Positions 42,453 through 51,665 are shown, numbered from the stretch's first letter. The stretch is DNA of 64,000 nt from Planctomycetota bacterium (GCA_016200225.1 JACQFD010000039.1:186001-250000), one strand, 5' to 3'. Numbers and translations are program-made. Notes: generated by a model not told the origin, from the letters alone.

Positions 42453-44219
42453 TCAATCCGCGCTTCGCGCGGCGGCGCCTCCCGCCATGCGCGCGAACTC
42501 CGGGTCGACCGGCGCGACGACCCGTGCGCGCGCCTCCGCGAGCGACCGCGAATCGAGCGGCGCGCGCTCCGACGCCTCGAGCGCGGCCGCAAGGTGCGCG
42601 CGCGCCGCCTCGCGCCGGCCGAGCGAAGCCAACAAATGTGAATATACAAAACGCAGGCGGGCGCCGCCGCGGCCTTTTTGTATTATTTCGCCGAATGTTT
42701 CGATCGAATAGCCGGCGCGCGGTTCGCCGAGAAGCGCGGCGGCATAGTCGGCGAGCAGCCGCCCCGCCGAATCGAGTCCCGATGCGACCTGCAATTCCAC
42801 TTGCGCATCCTCGGTACGATCGAGCCTTGCTAATAAATCGGCGCAGTCGAGGTGCGCCGCTGCGTCGTCGGGGCGTATTTGTATTGTTACTTTTCGAATC
42901 GCCAGCGCGTCGGCGAATCGTCCGCGCGCCGCGAGCGCGCCCGATTGCACGCCCATCGCGTCGACGCAACGCGGATCGACCGCGAGCGCGCGTTCGGCGA
43001 GCGCGGCGGCATCATTTATTTTCCCGAGACGCAACCGCGACGCCGCGACGCGCGCCAGAACGCGCGGATCCGAGGCCGCCGCCGCCAGCGCGCGTTGATA
43101 CCATTTTTCCGCGTCCGCCGGTTCGTTAAATTCTAACAATACGTCCGCGTAAGCGATCGCGACCGTCGGATTGCCGGGTTCCCGCTCCGCGGCGAGCGCG
43201 AGCGCGGACCGGGCGTCGCCGTTTTCATGATATTCCACGAAGCGCGACGCGCAAAGGCACAATACGGCGGCTGAAACATTCTTATGTTTCACCGCGGCGC
43301 GAAGATACAAAAGAGCCTCCTTGACGCGGCCGTCGCGGTCGCAACATTTTAACATTCCCTCCAGCGACGGCTCGTGCGCGGGATCGATCGAGAGCGCGTA
43401 ACGGTAAAATACCTCGCCTTCATTACTATTTCCGCGCGTGAGCATCGAACCGAGCGTCGCGAGCGCGAGCGTATCGCCCGGATCGATCGCGAGCGATTTT
43501 CGTAATAATTCCTCCGCTTCCTTCGCGCCGCCCTGCTCCGCGAGAAAACGAGCGTAATCGCCCAGAATTCGCGTCGAGCGCGGATGCGCCGCGAGTCCTT
43601 TTCTTAATGTTTCGACCGCGGCGGTTTTGTTATTTTGATCGGCGAGAAATCGCGCGTGCCACGCGTACACGCGGTCGCCGGCGCGCCCCGAACCGATCGC
43701 GCTTTCGAATGCGCGCGCCGCTTCGGCCGCGTTTCCATTCTTGTAATGAAGAAACGCTACATATCCGCGCAACTCGGCGTCGTCGCCTCGCGATTCTAAT
43801 ACTTTTTGCGCGAGCGGCAGCGCTTGCGCGAATCGACCCGCCGCGCCGAGCGCCGCGGCGAATTCGTGCGTTGCGAGAGCCGGGCGCGCATCCGCGGCGA
43901 CGGCGTTTTGTAATATTTGCAATCCCTCGTCGATGCGCGCGCCATTTATTAATAATCGACCGAGCGCGACCATGAGTTCGGGATTCTTAGTATCCTTCGC
44001 GAGCGCGGCCCGGAGCCGCGCCTCCGCGTCGGCCGCGCGCCCTGCCGCCGCGTCGCGCCGCGCGTACTCGATCGCAACCGCCGCGTCGCCGGGCGCGAGG
44101 CGCGCCGCCACGCTCAATGCGCGCGCGCCCGCGCCGATACTCGGACGCGCCGCGTGCGCGGCTTCCGCGTAACGAACAAGAATGCGGGCGATGGTACGAA
44201 TCACGAAATCTTTTCGCAC
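42453..44219 (-). CDS. Large TPR-repeat protein
   Basis: A protein of 588 residues made almost wholly of tetratricopeptide helical pairs of about 34 residues, for example NPELMVALGRLLINGARIDEGLQ, DTLALATLGSMLTRGNSNEGE, and CVDAMGVQSGALAARGRFADALA. No signal peptide or catalytic domain is seen. TPR arrays scaffold protein complexes. Its gene is divergent from motA across 130 bases, and it ends 120 bases from lpxD in a gap where I see no gene. The function is unknown. Confidence 0.78.
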   Translation of the reverse strand: MRKDFVIRTIARILVRYAEAAHAARPSIGAGARALSVAARLAPGDAAVAIEYARRDAAAGRAADAEARLRAALAKDTKNPELMVALGRLLINGARIDEGLQILQNAVAADARPALATHEFAAALGAAGRFAQALPLAQKVLESRGDDAELRGYVAFLHYKNGNAAEAARAFESAIGSGRAGDRVYAWHARFLADQNNKTAAVETLRKGLAAHPRSTRILGDYARFLAEQGGAKEAEELLRKSLAIDPGDTLALATLGSMLTRGNSNEGEVFYRYALSIDPAHEPSLEGMLKCCDRDGRVKEALLYLRAAVKHKNVSAAVLCLCASRFVEYHENGDARSALALAAEREPGNPTVAIAYADVLLEFNEPADAEKWYQRALAAAASDPRVLARVAASRLRLGKINDAAALAERALAVDPRCVDAMGVQSGALAARGRFADALAIRKVTIQIRPDDAAAHLDCADLLARLDRTEDAQVELQVASGLDSAGRLLADYAAALLGEPRAGYSIETFGEIIQKGRGGARLRFVYSHLLASLGRREAARAHLAAALEASERAPLDSRSLAEARARVVAPVDPEFARMAGGAAARSAD

Positions 44220-44349
44220 AGCAATGGCCGACTTGCCAGATTCGCGCGCGCGATCACTTAAGGCTTAACCGCGATGCCCTGCCGTCCGATCATCGCATAC
44301 GCGGCCTGCCATGGTTTTCAGTGCTCCCGGCCGCGCAATCGGAGAGATC

Positions 44350-45129
44350 ATGGATTTAGCAACAATTGTCGGAATCATCGCGGCGCTTGGATGCATATTG
44401 CTCGGACAAGTTCTCGAAGGAGGAAATCCGGGTTCATTAATGCAATTGACGGCGTTTATTATTGTTATTGGCGGAACCATCGGCGCATGTCTCGTGCACT
44501 GCACGATGTCCGACTTCCTGCGCGGGTTGAAACTCGCGAAAACCGCATTCTTCGATAAAAAACTCAACGTCGTCCATACGCTCGACGAATTGGTAACATT
44601 AGCCGGACTCGCGCGCCGCGAGGGATTGATCGCGCTCGAAGCCAAAATCGGGGAAATAAAGGATCCGTTTCTCGCAAAAACGCTCGAACACGCGGTCGAC
44701 GGCGTCTCGGCGAACGATCTGCGCGATTTGATGGAACACGATCTCGAAATGGAAGATAAACAATTGTTGCAAGCAGCCGGAGTCTTCGAATCGGCGGGCG
44801 GTTATTGTCCATGCGTCGGAATTCTGGGCGCCGTGCTCGGATTGATTCACGTCATGGAGAATCTTGACGATCCAAGCAAGCTCGGACCGGGCATCGCGGT
44901 CGCGTTCGTCGCGACCGTGTACGGAGTGGGCAGCGCGAATTTGTTATTTTTACCGATGGCGAGCAAACTGAAACGTAAGATACAAATCGAAGCACTCGAA
45001 AAAGCGATGATCATCGACGGCGTTTGCGCGATTATCGAAGGCGTCAACGCAAGCGTTATGAAAAAGCGACTGCACGGTTACGTCGCGCAGCTCGATCCCA
45101 AGGCCGCCGCCCACGCGAAGGAAGAGTAA
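44350..45129 (+). CDS. motA: Flagellar motor stator protein MotA
   Basis: A protein of 260 residues, starting at MDLATIVGIIAALG after GGAGAG at 44341. Four membrane helices are visible: two near the start, and two after a cytoplasmic loop. The family motifs are ESAGGYCPCVGILGAVLGLIHVMENLDDPSKLGPGIAVAFVATVYGVG in parts, including the conserved Pro and Gly of helix 3. The loop carries charged residues that face the rotor. With MotB it forms the proton- or sodium-driven stator. The start at 44311 sometimes possible would lack a ribosome binding site. Confidence 0.93.
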   Translation: MDLATIVGIIAALGCILLGQVLEGGNPGSLMQLTAFIIVIGGTIGACLVHCTMSDFLRGLKLAKTAFFDKKLNVVHTLDELVTLAGLARREGLIALEAKIGEIKDPFLAKTLEHAVDGVSANDLRDLMEHDLEMEDKQLLQAAGVFESAGGYCPCVGILGAVLGLIHVMENLDDPSKLGPGIAVAFVATVYGVGSANLLFLPMASKLKRKIQIEALEKAMIIDGVCAIIEGVNASVMKKRLHGYVAQLDPKAAAHAKEE

Positions 45130-45138
45130 GTTCGCCAC

Positions 45139-45876
45139 ATGGTTCGCAAGAAGAAGCATGCGCACGAGGAGCACGTCAACCACGAACGTTGGCTCGTCTC
45201 GTACGCGGATTTTATTACATTACTATTCGCGTTCTTCGTCGTCATGTACGCGATCTCGGATTTGAATTCGCGCAAAGCGAAACAAGTTTCGCAAGCTGTT
45301 AAATTCGCCATGCACTTCGCGGGCACGGGCGGCACGAACGAAGTCGGCGTGTTCGGCGGAAAGTCATTTGATAAATCCGAAAAACGCGGAGGCGGAACCG
45401 TCGGGACCATGGACCAGTGGATCCGCGAATCCGCCACGGTTTACGAATTCATGGCGAAGGAGTTCAAAGACGATCTCGCGAGCGGCGAAGACGCGTCCCG
45501 CAAGATGGACGAGCGCGGAATTGTTATGTCACTTCCCGCCCGCTGGCTCTTCGAGCCGGGCTCGGCGCAGACGACTGAAAAAGCCTCCAAATATCTGGAA
45601 AAGATTTTGGAAGCCTCGAAGAAATATCATAAAGACGTCATGGTGAACGGATTGACGGAGAGAATTCAATTCTCCGAAAAGTCGAAATTCAAGGATAGCA
45701 CAAAATTACAGATTGCCAGACTCGAAGTATTGGAGCATATGGCCGTGGATCAAATGCAATTCCCCCCGGATCGCTTCAAAATATCGTCCGAAAGCAAACG
45801 CAGCGCCGCCGGCGGCTACTCTTCGCCAACGCAAGTCGAGCGGTCGGCGCTGATCGAATTGATAATTATGCGGTAA
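45139..45876 (+). CDS. motB: Flagellar motor stator protein MotB
   Basis: A protein of 245 residues, nine bases after motA. The single membrane helix contains the ion-binding Asp24 in SYADFITLLFAFFVVMYA. A plug-like stretch follows, and the C-terminal OmpA-like domain (about 125-245) includes GIVMSLPARWLFEPGSAQ and QLARLEVLEHM-type strings, weaker than usual in the peptidoglycan-binding part. It anchors the stator to the wall. No other flagellar structural gene is near, though a FlgM-like protein lies at 51.3 kb. Confidence 0.9.
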   Translation: MVRKKKHAHEEHVNHERWLVSYADFITLLFAFFVVMYAISDLNSRKAKQVSQAVKFAMHFAGTGGTNEVGVFGGKSFDKSEKRGGGTVGTMDQWIRESATVYEFMAKEFKDDLASGEDASRKMDERGIVMSLPARWLFEPGSAQTTEKASKYLEKILEASKKYHKDVMVNGLTERIQFSEKSKFKDSTKLQIARLEVLEHMAVDQMQFPPDRFKISSESKRSAAGGYSSPTQVERSALIELIIMR

Positions 45877-45911
45877 CGCGAGATTTGTTAGTAAGCTGGC
45901 TGACGGTAGAT

Positions 45912-46211
45912 AATATCAAATAGGCCAAAGCGGACGGCGGGCTCCGCGGCGCGGCGCAGCGGCGATGCTCCGGCCACGCCCTGTCGCGACCCACACGCCA
46001 GCACGTGGCATACGCTCGACGCGACGGGGCGTCGCCTTCGCCGCCGCTGTCTAGCGCCACGGACCCGCCGCCCGCCAGTACCTACGACCACACCCAACAC
46101 TAATATACGCGGCTGCTCGGCCGTCGCGGCGCGCGCGTGCCCGCGCAAGCGCGGCCACACGCGTGTCGCGCGACCGCCTCGCGGTCAGTGATCCTGGCCG
46201 CATGACACGAG
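45912..46211. repeat. GC-rich intergenic repeat, copy 2 (candidate structured RNA)
   Basis: The 446 bases from 45877 to 46322 hold no convincing gene. Positions 45930-46211 match 10724-11016, and the shorter 5' part also matches. The core block ACTAATATACGCGG ... GTGCCCG (about 46099-46141) is identical in both copies. Where copy 1 has a long hairpin after GCCCG, copy 2 has a shorter one (CCGCGC AA GCGCGG), so pairing is kept while sequence changes. Copy 2 also has a small hairpin GCCA...TGGC near 45998-46010. It starts about 39 bases after the motB stop. The 110 bases after it are purine-rich and may hold the promoter of the next gene. Confidence 0.75.
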
Positions 46212-46322
46212 AAGTCGTTATTGAATAAGAAGGAAAAGGGAAGGAGAAGGGGACGCGGCCCGTTTCTCACTTCTCAATTCAGTTGAAGTCTTGTTCGAAA
46301 TAGGGAACGATATTCCATACTA

Positions 46323-47477
46323 ATGCTCACCGTTTCAAAATTTGGAATCCCATTATTATCAATGTGGATATTCGGAGTTGTGGCACCCGGATCACTTCAA
46401 ACTAAGCCCGCGAGTCGAGCAGAGTTAGACAAAGAAACGGATGCGGTGATTTCGTCCGTTGGCTCGTGGTTGGACCGCGGAATTGAAGTATATGGACAGG
46501 CGCGTGCGGAGCTTTGGCCATCCGATGCCAGTATCGAACGCGAGGTTAATATTTATAGGCTTCGCAAAGAGGCCGGACTCATATCATCAATTTCCGATCG
46601 AGATCGTAGCCTGTCGTTTAATCTCTTGCTACATCGACCAAGTGTCGGACGAGAGTATTTTGACTTGAGATTTTCTTCGAGCGAACTTGAGGCTCGACGC
46701 ATGTTTAGTTTACTCATTCCAGAATTACCAGCATCCGACGAATGGGGAGAACTGAGAGCGCTCGCCGGACTGAATGAAAAGAATGTGGAACGTCGGCGGG
46801 TATGGGCCCAATACTTGGATTTGTTTGTGATATATCCATCGAGCCGCGTGCCCATTGAGACGAAAATCAAGGATGAGAACGACGATCAGACAACTCGCTT
46901 TTTGTTGAGATCTTTGTCGTTGCTGGGGATGCGCGAGTCTCTCGGATTCATACGAAAAATCTTCGAAACTACCAAAAGTGATGAACGGCGCGCGGCCGCT
47001 TTGTTTGCGATGGTGGAAATCATGGGGAACGAGTTGCTTCCCGAATTAGAGCAAATGCACGCCGAAGGACCAAAGACAGTCGCAGAACGCGACTTGGGAC
47101 TCAAGTATCTTCGGGAGCGAACCAGTAAAGACAATCCTCACGGAATAATAGCAATTGAAAATGATAATTTATTCCTTGGACGATTTGGAGACTTATATTC
47201 CAATCCCACAATGCGATGGCTAAAGACCAGACGTCACCTTCTTGATGAGAAGGCAAAATTGAGCGACTCCGAGAAGAGCGCGTTATTTGATACGTTGGAG
47301 GAGGGATTTGGTTATGGATTTCCGGCCGTGAGAGGGACTCTCAGCAGGAGCGTCAATATGAGTGATTTGCCGCGCCTTCGAAAATTGCGGGCATTGATGT
47401 TCTATCGATCGACGACTTTTACAGTGGAGGACGCGAAAACATTATTAAAGATAATTCGTTCGCTCACGTTGAAATGA
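46323..47477 (+). CDS. Exported protein of unknown function, foreign codon use
   Basis: A protein of 384 residues. The first 25 residues look like a signal peptide (LTVSKFGIPLLSMWIFGVVAPGS). The rest is mostly helical with a HEAT-like feel around residues 195-250 (TTRFLLRSLSLLGMRESLGFI, DERRAAALFAMVEIMGNELLPELE), and no family is recognised. GC content is lower than in the neighbours, and codons rare elsewhere in the window are common (AGG, CTA, TTA before G). It lies between the intergenic repeat and a long gene-free stretch. Recent acquisition is likely. Confidence 0.6.
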   Translation: MLTVSKFGIPLLSMWIFGVVAPGSLQTKPASRAELDKETDAVISSVGSWLDRGIEVYGQARAELWPSDASIEREVNIYRLRKEAGLISSISDRDRSLSFNLLLHRPSVGREYFDLRFSSSELEARRMFSLLIPELPASDEWGELRALAGLNEKNVERRRVWAQYLDLFVIYPSSRVPIETKIKDENDDQTTRFLLRSLSLLGMRESLGFIRKIFETTKSDERRAAALFAMVEIMGNELLPELEQMHAEGPKTVAERDLGLKYLRERTSKDNPHGIIAIENDNLFLGRFGDLYSNPTMRWLKTRRHLLDEKAKLSDSEKSALFDTLEEGFGYGFPAVRGTLSRSVNMSDLPRLRKLRALMFYRSTTFTVEDAKTLLKIIRSLTLK

Positions 47478-47856
47478 AATGGAGATAATGGGGACATGTT
47501 CAAATTCCCGATCCAAGCAACAAATTGTTTTCGTTAATTATCCGTTCGCTGCGCGCTGGATGCGTTCGGTCCGCCCACTTTTTCTCCAGTACACTCGCCA
47601 CAAGCAACAAATCCGAAACCACCAATTCCCCAACGATCGCCGGCAGTGGTTCCGCGCGAGTTCCGCAGCCGGCTGGAATGCAAACGCGCAGCGTTTGCAT
47701 TTGCCGGCGAGGACTTGTTTGAGCGCCGGAACCACGCCGGCGATCGGAGAAAATATTAAATATTATATAAAAAAATAAATAATAATTATTATCAACGAAC
47801 AGTTGATGCGCCCCGCGGCGTAGGAGCGTAAGCGCCCCGCGGCGCCAGAGCGACTA
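47478..47856. other. Gene-free stretch with AT-rich and GC-rich blocks
   Basis: This 379-bp gap has no frame with a family pattern. It starts with GGGGACATGTTCAAATTCCC-like sequence, then holds mixed-composition DNA, then an AT-rich block at about 47750-47790 (runs of A and T), then a pair of 13-base GC-rich direct repeats. It may be a decayed mobile segment, but nothing proves this. Confidence 0.4.
47808..47844. repeat. Short GC-rich direct repeat pair
   Basis: The 13-mer GCGCCCCGCGGCG occurs at 47808-47820 and 47832-47844, separated by TAGGAGCGTAA. The unit resembles small interspersed GC-rich repeats found near gene ends; only this pair was seen in the window. Confidence 0.6.
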
Positions 47857-48825
47857 CTACCCCTCATCATCAGTAGTCATCGCCCGTCCTGCCGCTGCAA
47901 TGACTGGATCCGCGAAGGCGCCAAAACGACGCTCCATGCGGGCCTGAGAATCGACGTCGGCGATAGCTAATAATCCGCCGAGGCGGCCGGCGCGTGTGAG
48001 TTCGCGGAGGAGTACGATTATTTGTGTAAGGATAAATGTAAATATAAGACTAAATGTCGTCGGGCCGATTCCGGAAACGTAGTCGAGGCCCCAGGCGAGT
48101 CCGTACAGAAGCGAAATTTCGAGGACGATGGGAAGTCCGGCCGCGGCGATGGAGGCGAGGGGACGCCGAAAGAATAAGGATAGTCCGTAGGCGATGCCGA
48201 TGACGGCGGATCGGCCGCCGCGAACGACGAGGGCGGCGCGGGCGAGGTCGGAGACGAGGACGATGCCGGCGAGCGAGGTCGAGAACAGGATTGATTGTAA
48301 ATAAACAAAACGGTTTTTCGATACTTCGCTCGAAAAGTCTTCGAAATCGGCGGAGCCGTTCAGCCATTCGCGGAGCGCGACGGCCGGGGTTCCGTAAAAC
48401 AACCAGCGCGCGCCGGCGATCGCCAGGAGCGAGAGCAGCGCGATTCTTAAGAATCTGAAAAACCGTCCGCCGCCGCCCGCGCAGAATACTTTTAATCCGG
48501 GCTTGCCTTCGCGTTTATATAAAACTTCGAACCAGCCGCCGGCTGTGAACAATCCTAACAAAAATGCGGCGAGCACGGACGCGAGGAGGGCGGCGCTCGC
48601 GGGTCCGGTGGCGCCGCGCAAGTCGGTCCAAACTGTAAAATCCAGTTCCTGTCCGAATCGCGCGCGTTCGACGTTGTGATTGGTGCGGCCGTGGAGCGTT
48701 TCGGCGAATGGTAAGATTGCCGGGAGCGCGAGCGCGAAATAGGCGCAGACGAGTCCGAGCAGAATGCGTCCGCGCATCGAGGCGAAGAATAAACTTCGCA
48801 ATACTTCGAGCAGCGCGCGGCTCAT
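47857..48825 (-). CDS. Multi-pass membrane protein of unknown function
   Basis: A protein of 322 residues from MSRALLEVLRSLFFASM, with about six membrane helices (ILLGLVCAYFALALPAIL, ASAALLASVLAAFLLGLF, IALLSLLAIAGARWLF, LFSTSLAGIVLVSDLARAA, a helix near ASIAAAGLPIVLEISLL, and FSLIFTFILTQIIVLL). No family is recognised. The start was chosen because ATGA here overlaps the stop of the continued reading frame of the upstream peptidase gene, a strong sign of translational coupling. It may serve as a partner or export aid of that peptidase. Confidence 0.7.
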   Translation of the reverse strand: MSRALLEVLRSLFFASMRGRILLGLVCAYFALALPAILPFAETLHGRTNHNVERARFGQELDFTVWTDLRGATGPASAALLASVLAAFLLGLFTAGGWFEVLYKREGKPGLKVFCAGGGGRFFRFLRIALLSLLAIAGARWLFYGTPAVALREWLNGSADFEDFSSEVSKNRFVYLQSILFSTSLAGIVLVSDLARAALVVRGGRSAVIGIAYGLSLFFRRPLASIAAAGLPIVLEISLLYGLAWGLDYVSGIGPTTFSLIFTFILTQIIVLLRELTRAGRLGGLLAIADVDSQARMERRFGAFADPVIAAAGRAMTTDDEG

Positions 48826-48983
48826 CGGATGCTGCCGAAAAATTGTAGTTGCGTCTCGAGCGCGAGCAGGGCGCGCAGCGACCATCGCGCCGCGGGCGCG
48901 CCGTCTCCCTCGGTTTTGTAATAATTATTATTAAGATCCGTGTCGATCAATAGTTTGCGGTCGGGATCGACGCGAATCCATTA
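48822..48983 (-). pseudogene. Detached C-terminal tail of the M1-like peptidase
   Basis: Directly after the in-frame TAA (48981-48983) that ends the peptidase, the same frame stays open for 52 codons: WIRVDPDRKLLIDTDL, then NNNYYKTEGDG, to QLQFFGSIR and a TGA at 48822-48824. The segment WIRVDPDRKLLIDTDL matches the usual C-terminal end of this peptidase type. The TGA overlaps the ATG of the next gene as ATGA. So the gene was recently one frame of 778 codons, or is still read through. Confidence 0.75.
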
Positions 48984-51158
48984 GAGTTTGGGTCCGGGCG
49001 GAAGCCGTTTGCGCCACCAGCGTTCGATGCCGTCGAACCGTTCGCGCTGCGCGTTTTCGCCCTCGCGCTTCCATTCGACGTCGACGGGCCACTCGATTTC
49101 GCCGTTTCGAACAATTGTAAATTCGACTTCGTAAATTTTAGCCTCCTCGTGTCCGGCGGCGGCGGCCGTGTTGTCCTTGTCGGTTACTAATTTTCGATCC
49201 GCGCCGCGGCCGAAGAATCCGAGCGGTTTTTTCAATTCCGAATTATTAACGAATCCGACCGCGTAATCGAGCGTGTCGGATCCGCCGAATGTTTGTATAA
49301 TAAAACGGTCGAGCGGAGCGCCGTCGATTTCCGCGCCGGCGAATTCTACCAATGTTTGGAAAAAATCGTCGGGTTTCGGATGCCGGAATCGATTGCGCGC
49401 GCAATAGGCCCGCATGACCCTTGCCCATTTTTCCGGACCGACGAGCCGTTCCAATGTATGCAAAAGCATCGCCGGTTTGTAATATGAATTATGTCCGTAG
49501 GCCGCGCCGTCGACATAAGCATACGACGGCCGGTTCATGCGGTCGGTCTTGATGCCGCGTTGAATATAAACGGATCGTTGTTGATCGACCGGCGGTACGC
49601 GCTGCGCGATATAATTAAGGAACGGAAGTTCGCGCCACCAGCGGATCGCGGGGTCGTCCGGTAGAATGGGAATTCCCTCCGATTCGCGAAGCGTCGGATA
49701 GGCGAACGCCTGCAATGTTAGTAATTTGCCCGCGCCGGTCGCCGGAATATTAAAATTAATGAGCGGGCGGCCCGCGACGCGGCTCGATCCGATGTCGGTC
49801 TCGGCGATTTCGTCGCCGTAGGCCTTCGCGAGCGTCCGCGCGGTGCTATAAGTATTAAAACCCTCGTCCATCCACGCGTGTTCGAATTCGTTCGAACCGA
49901 TCAAACCATAAAAATGCTGATGGCCGAATTCGTGAATCGTGACGCCCTCGGGAGTGAATGCGCCCGGCGAGGGATTGATATGCGTTCCAGCCGTAAAAAG
50001 CGTCGGATATTCCATTCCGCCCGCGCCGCTGCCGAAATGCGGATCGACGACCGTGACCGTTTCATAAGGATATCGGCCGTACCACAAACCATACCATTTC
50101 AACCCTTCCGATACCGCGCGGAAATGACGATCGGCTTGATCGGCATGTTCGGGTTGTAACAAAATCGTGACGTCGACATCCGTTAATTTTAATTCTTCGG
50201 ACGGAAGTCCCGTCGCCTTCGCGACGCGTTCACGTTCGGAAGGATACTTAGGATCGCGCTCGGCGTCGGCAGCGATGAATTTTCTTTTTTCGACGACGTA
50301 ACCCGGGTCGGCCGTCCACGCAAAGTTATGAACGTCGTTTTGTAAGAATCGAAAACGCACGGTGTTCTCGACACGGACCGGCCCCTCGACCATTTTTCCG
50401 GTCGCGCCGACGCGCGATTCGTAACGAGACGGCAAAACGAGCGTCACGTCATAATTTGCATATTCGCCGAAGAATTCCGTGTTCGCGTGGAATTGATGCG
50501 TATTCCATCCCCACGATCCGTCGGCGCGTTTTTCGTAAACTCCGAGCTGAGGATACCAATGCGCAAAGAATACAAAATCGTCCTTGCGGCCGGTGCGCGC
50601 GACGACGCGCGGGACGACGTCTTCGAATTCGATTTCGAGCGCGACCGATTCGCCCGCGACGATCGGCGCGGGCAGCGCGACGCGCATCACCGTTTCGTCT
50701 TCCGAATTCTGATCGTCGGCCGCGACAAATTGTATCTTTTGCGAAAGATCGACCGGACTTGTTAATTTAGGTATCTCGCCGTCGCGCGCCGCGCCCGCCG
50801 CGACGAGTTTTATGGATAATACATCGATCGCCGCGTAGTCCATTCCGTGCACGTGCCGGTCCGCGCGCCGTCCCTCGCCCCGCGTCTGTTCGCGAAGATA
50901 GGTAGCTTGCGTGTTTTTCCATCCGTTCCAATATAAATGAAATTCCAGATCTGTAACAACGCCCGGCGACGGATTATCGAATTCGACGCGGCCCGTGGCG
51001 GCGAGTTGTTTTGCATCGTCGCGCAACTTTGCCGTCCATTGATAACGTTGCGTTCGCGCGCTCTTCGTCGGGAGCGGCGGAATTTCAATTTTCTTGGGCG
51101 CGACTTCACCCTGAGACGCCAATGCGCCGAAAAATGCGATGAAGAGTGCGGCCCGCAT
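48981..51158 (-). CDS. M1-like zinc metallopeptidase, cut short by an in-frame stop
   Basis: A protein of 725 residues with a signal peptide at 1-16. The M1 (gluzincin) site is complete: exopeptidase motif GAGGMEYP, zinc motif HEFGH (His409, Glu410, His413), and Glu432 in HAWMDEGFNTY, exactly 18 residues after the second His. It is probably an extracytoplasmic aminopeptidase-like enzyme. Upstream and catalytic parts are intact. The frame ends at TAA 48981-48983, about 52 codons earlier than expected; the missing tail is still present in frame. The catalytic site is not affected, so the short form could still work. Confidence 0.85.
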   Translation of the reverse strand: MRAALFIAFFGALASQGEVAPKKIEIPPLPTKSARTQRYQWTAKLRDDAKQLAATGRVEFDNPSPGVVTDLEFHLYWNGWKNTQATYLREQTRGEGRRADRHVHGMDYAAIDVLSIKLVAAGAARDGEIPKLTSPVDLSQKIQFVAADDQNSEDETVMRVALPAPIVAGESVALEIEFEDVVPRVVARTGRKDDFVFFAHWYPQLGVYEKRADGSWGWNTHQFHANTEFFGEYANYDVTLVLPSRYESRVGATGKMVEGPVRVENTVRFRFLQNDVHNFAWTADPGYVVEKRKFIAADAERDPKYPSERERVAKATGLPSEELKLTDVDVTILLQPEHADQADRHFRAVSEGLKWYGLWYGRYPYETVTVVDPHFGSGAGGMEYPTLFTAGTHINPSPGAFTPEGVTIHEFGHQHFYGLIGSNEFEHAWMDEGFNTYSTARTLAKAYGDEIAETDIGSSRVAGRPLINFNIPATGAGKLLTLQAFAYPTLRESEGIPILPDDPAIRWWRELPFLNYIAQRVPPVDQQRSVYIQRGIKTDRMNRPSYAYVDGAAYGHNSYYKPAMLLHTLERLVGPEKWARVMRAYCARNRFRHPKPDDFFQTLVEFAGAEIDGAPLDRFIIQTFGGSDTLDYAVGFVNNSELKKPLGFFGRGADRKLVTDKDNTAAAAGHEEAKIYEVEFTIVRNGEIEWPVDVEWKREGENAQRERFDGIERWWRKRLPPGPKL

Positions 51159-51335
51159 ACGGCGATTCTGCGGTTGTAATCGTCACTCGCAAGCTTTCAT
51201 GCCATTTGACCCGGAAAATTCTTCCGGCCCTCAAGCGGCGGGCAATTCATTCCGACCATTCTTTCGCGGTTCACTCAAGACCGAGATCGTCGCCACATAT
51301 GACAACGAATCGACGAATCGCGCGGAGCAACAAAC

Positions 51336-51665
51336 ATGGGTTTCGATAGTTTAAATCGTGTCAACGGACAATCCGGAGACGCCGTCGGGCGCTCCAACGG
51401 ACCCGCTCGCCCGGCGAACGACAAGTCGGTGATCACACCGCGTCCGAGCGCCGACCCGCGCATCAACGATGCCGCCGATTTTGAAGCGTACAGCCGGGCG
51501 ATGCGCGCCGCTTCAGGCCAGAAAGATCGCATTGCCAAGTCGCTCGAAGAACGCCGCAAAATTGTTGAGTCCGCCCGCGAAGCACTCCATTCGGGTGCGC
51601 TCGACACTCCGGTCGAAGTCCTTCGCGCCGCGCAGGGTCTACTGCGCCGGGGCGCCATCGGCTGA
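51336..51665 (+). CDS. FlgM-like anti-sigma factor (possible)
   Basis: A protein of 109 residues. It begins MGFDSLNRVNG, recalling the MSID(R)IN start of FlgM. Most of the first half is polar and disordered, and the C-terminal third reads RRKIVESAREALHSGALDTP then VEVLRAAQGLLRRG, like the FlgM C-terminal helices (RV..ir.ai..G.y......iA..l). FlgM binds the flagellar sigma-28 in the cytoplasm. GGAG lies 8 bases before the ATG, and a strong terminator follows. The presence of motAB supports a flagellar link, but the match is weak. Confidence 0.5.
   Translation: MGFDSLNRVNGQSGDAVGRSNGPARPANDKSVITPRPSADPRINDAADFEAYSRAMRAASGQKDRIAKSLEERRKIVESAREALHSGALDTPVEVLRAAQGLLRRGAIG

Noticed and set aside
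42337-43129. Long arginine-rich open frames opposite or beside the TPR gene
   Set aside because: They are shadows of a GC-rich gene in other frames, with no start signal and no family pattern. The TPR frame has clear repeats.
47478-47800. Possible small gene or transposase remnant in the gap after 47477
   Set aside because: Frames on both strands are short, disagree with each other and show no family motif, so only a gene-free stretch is reported.
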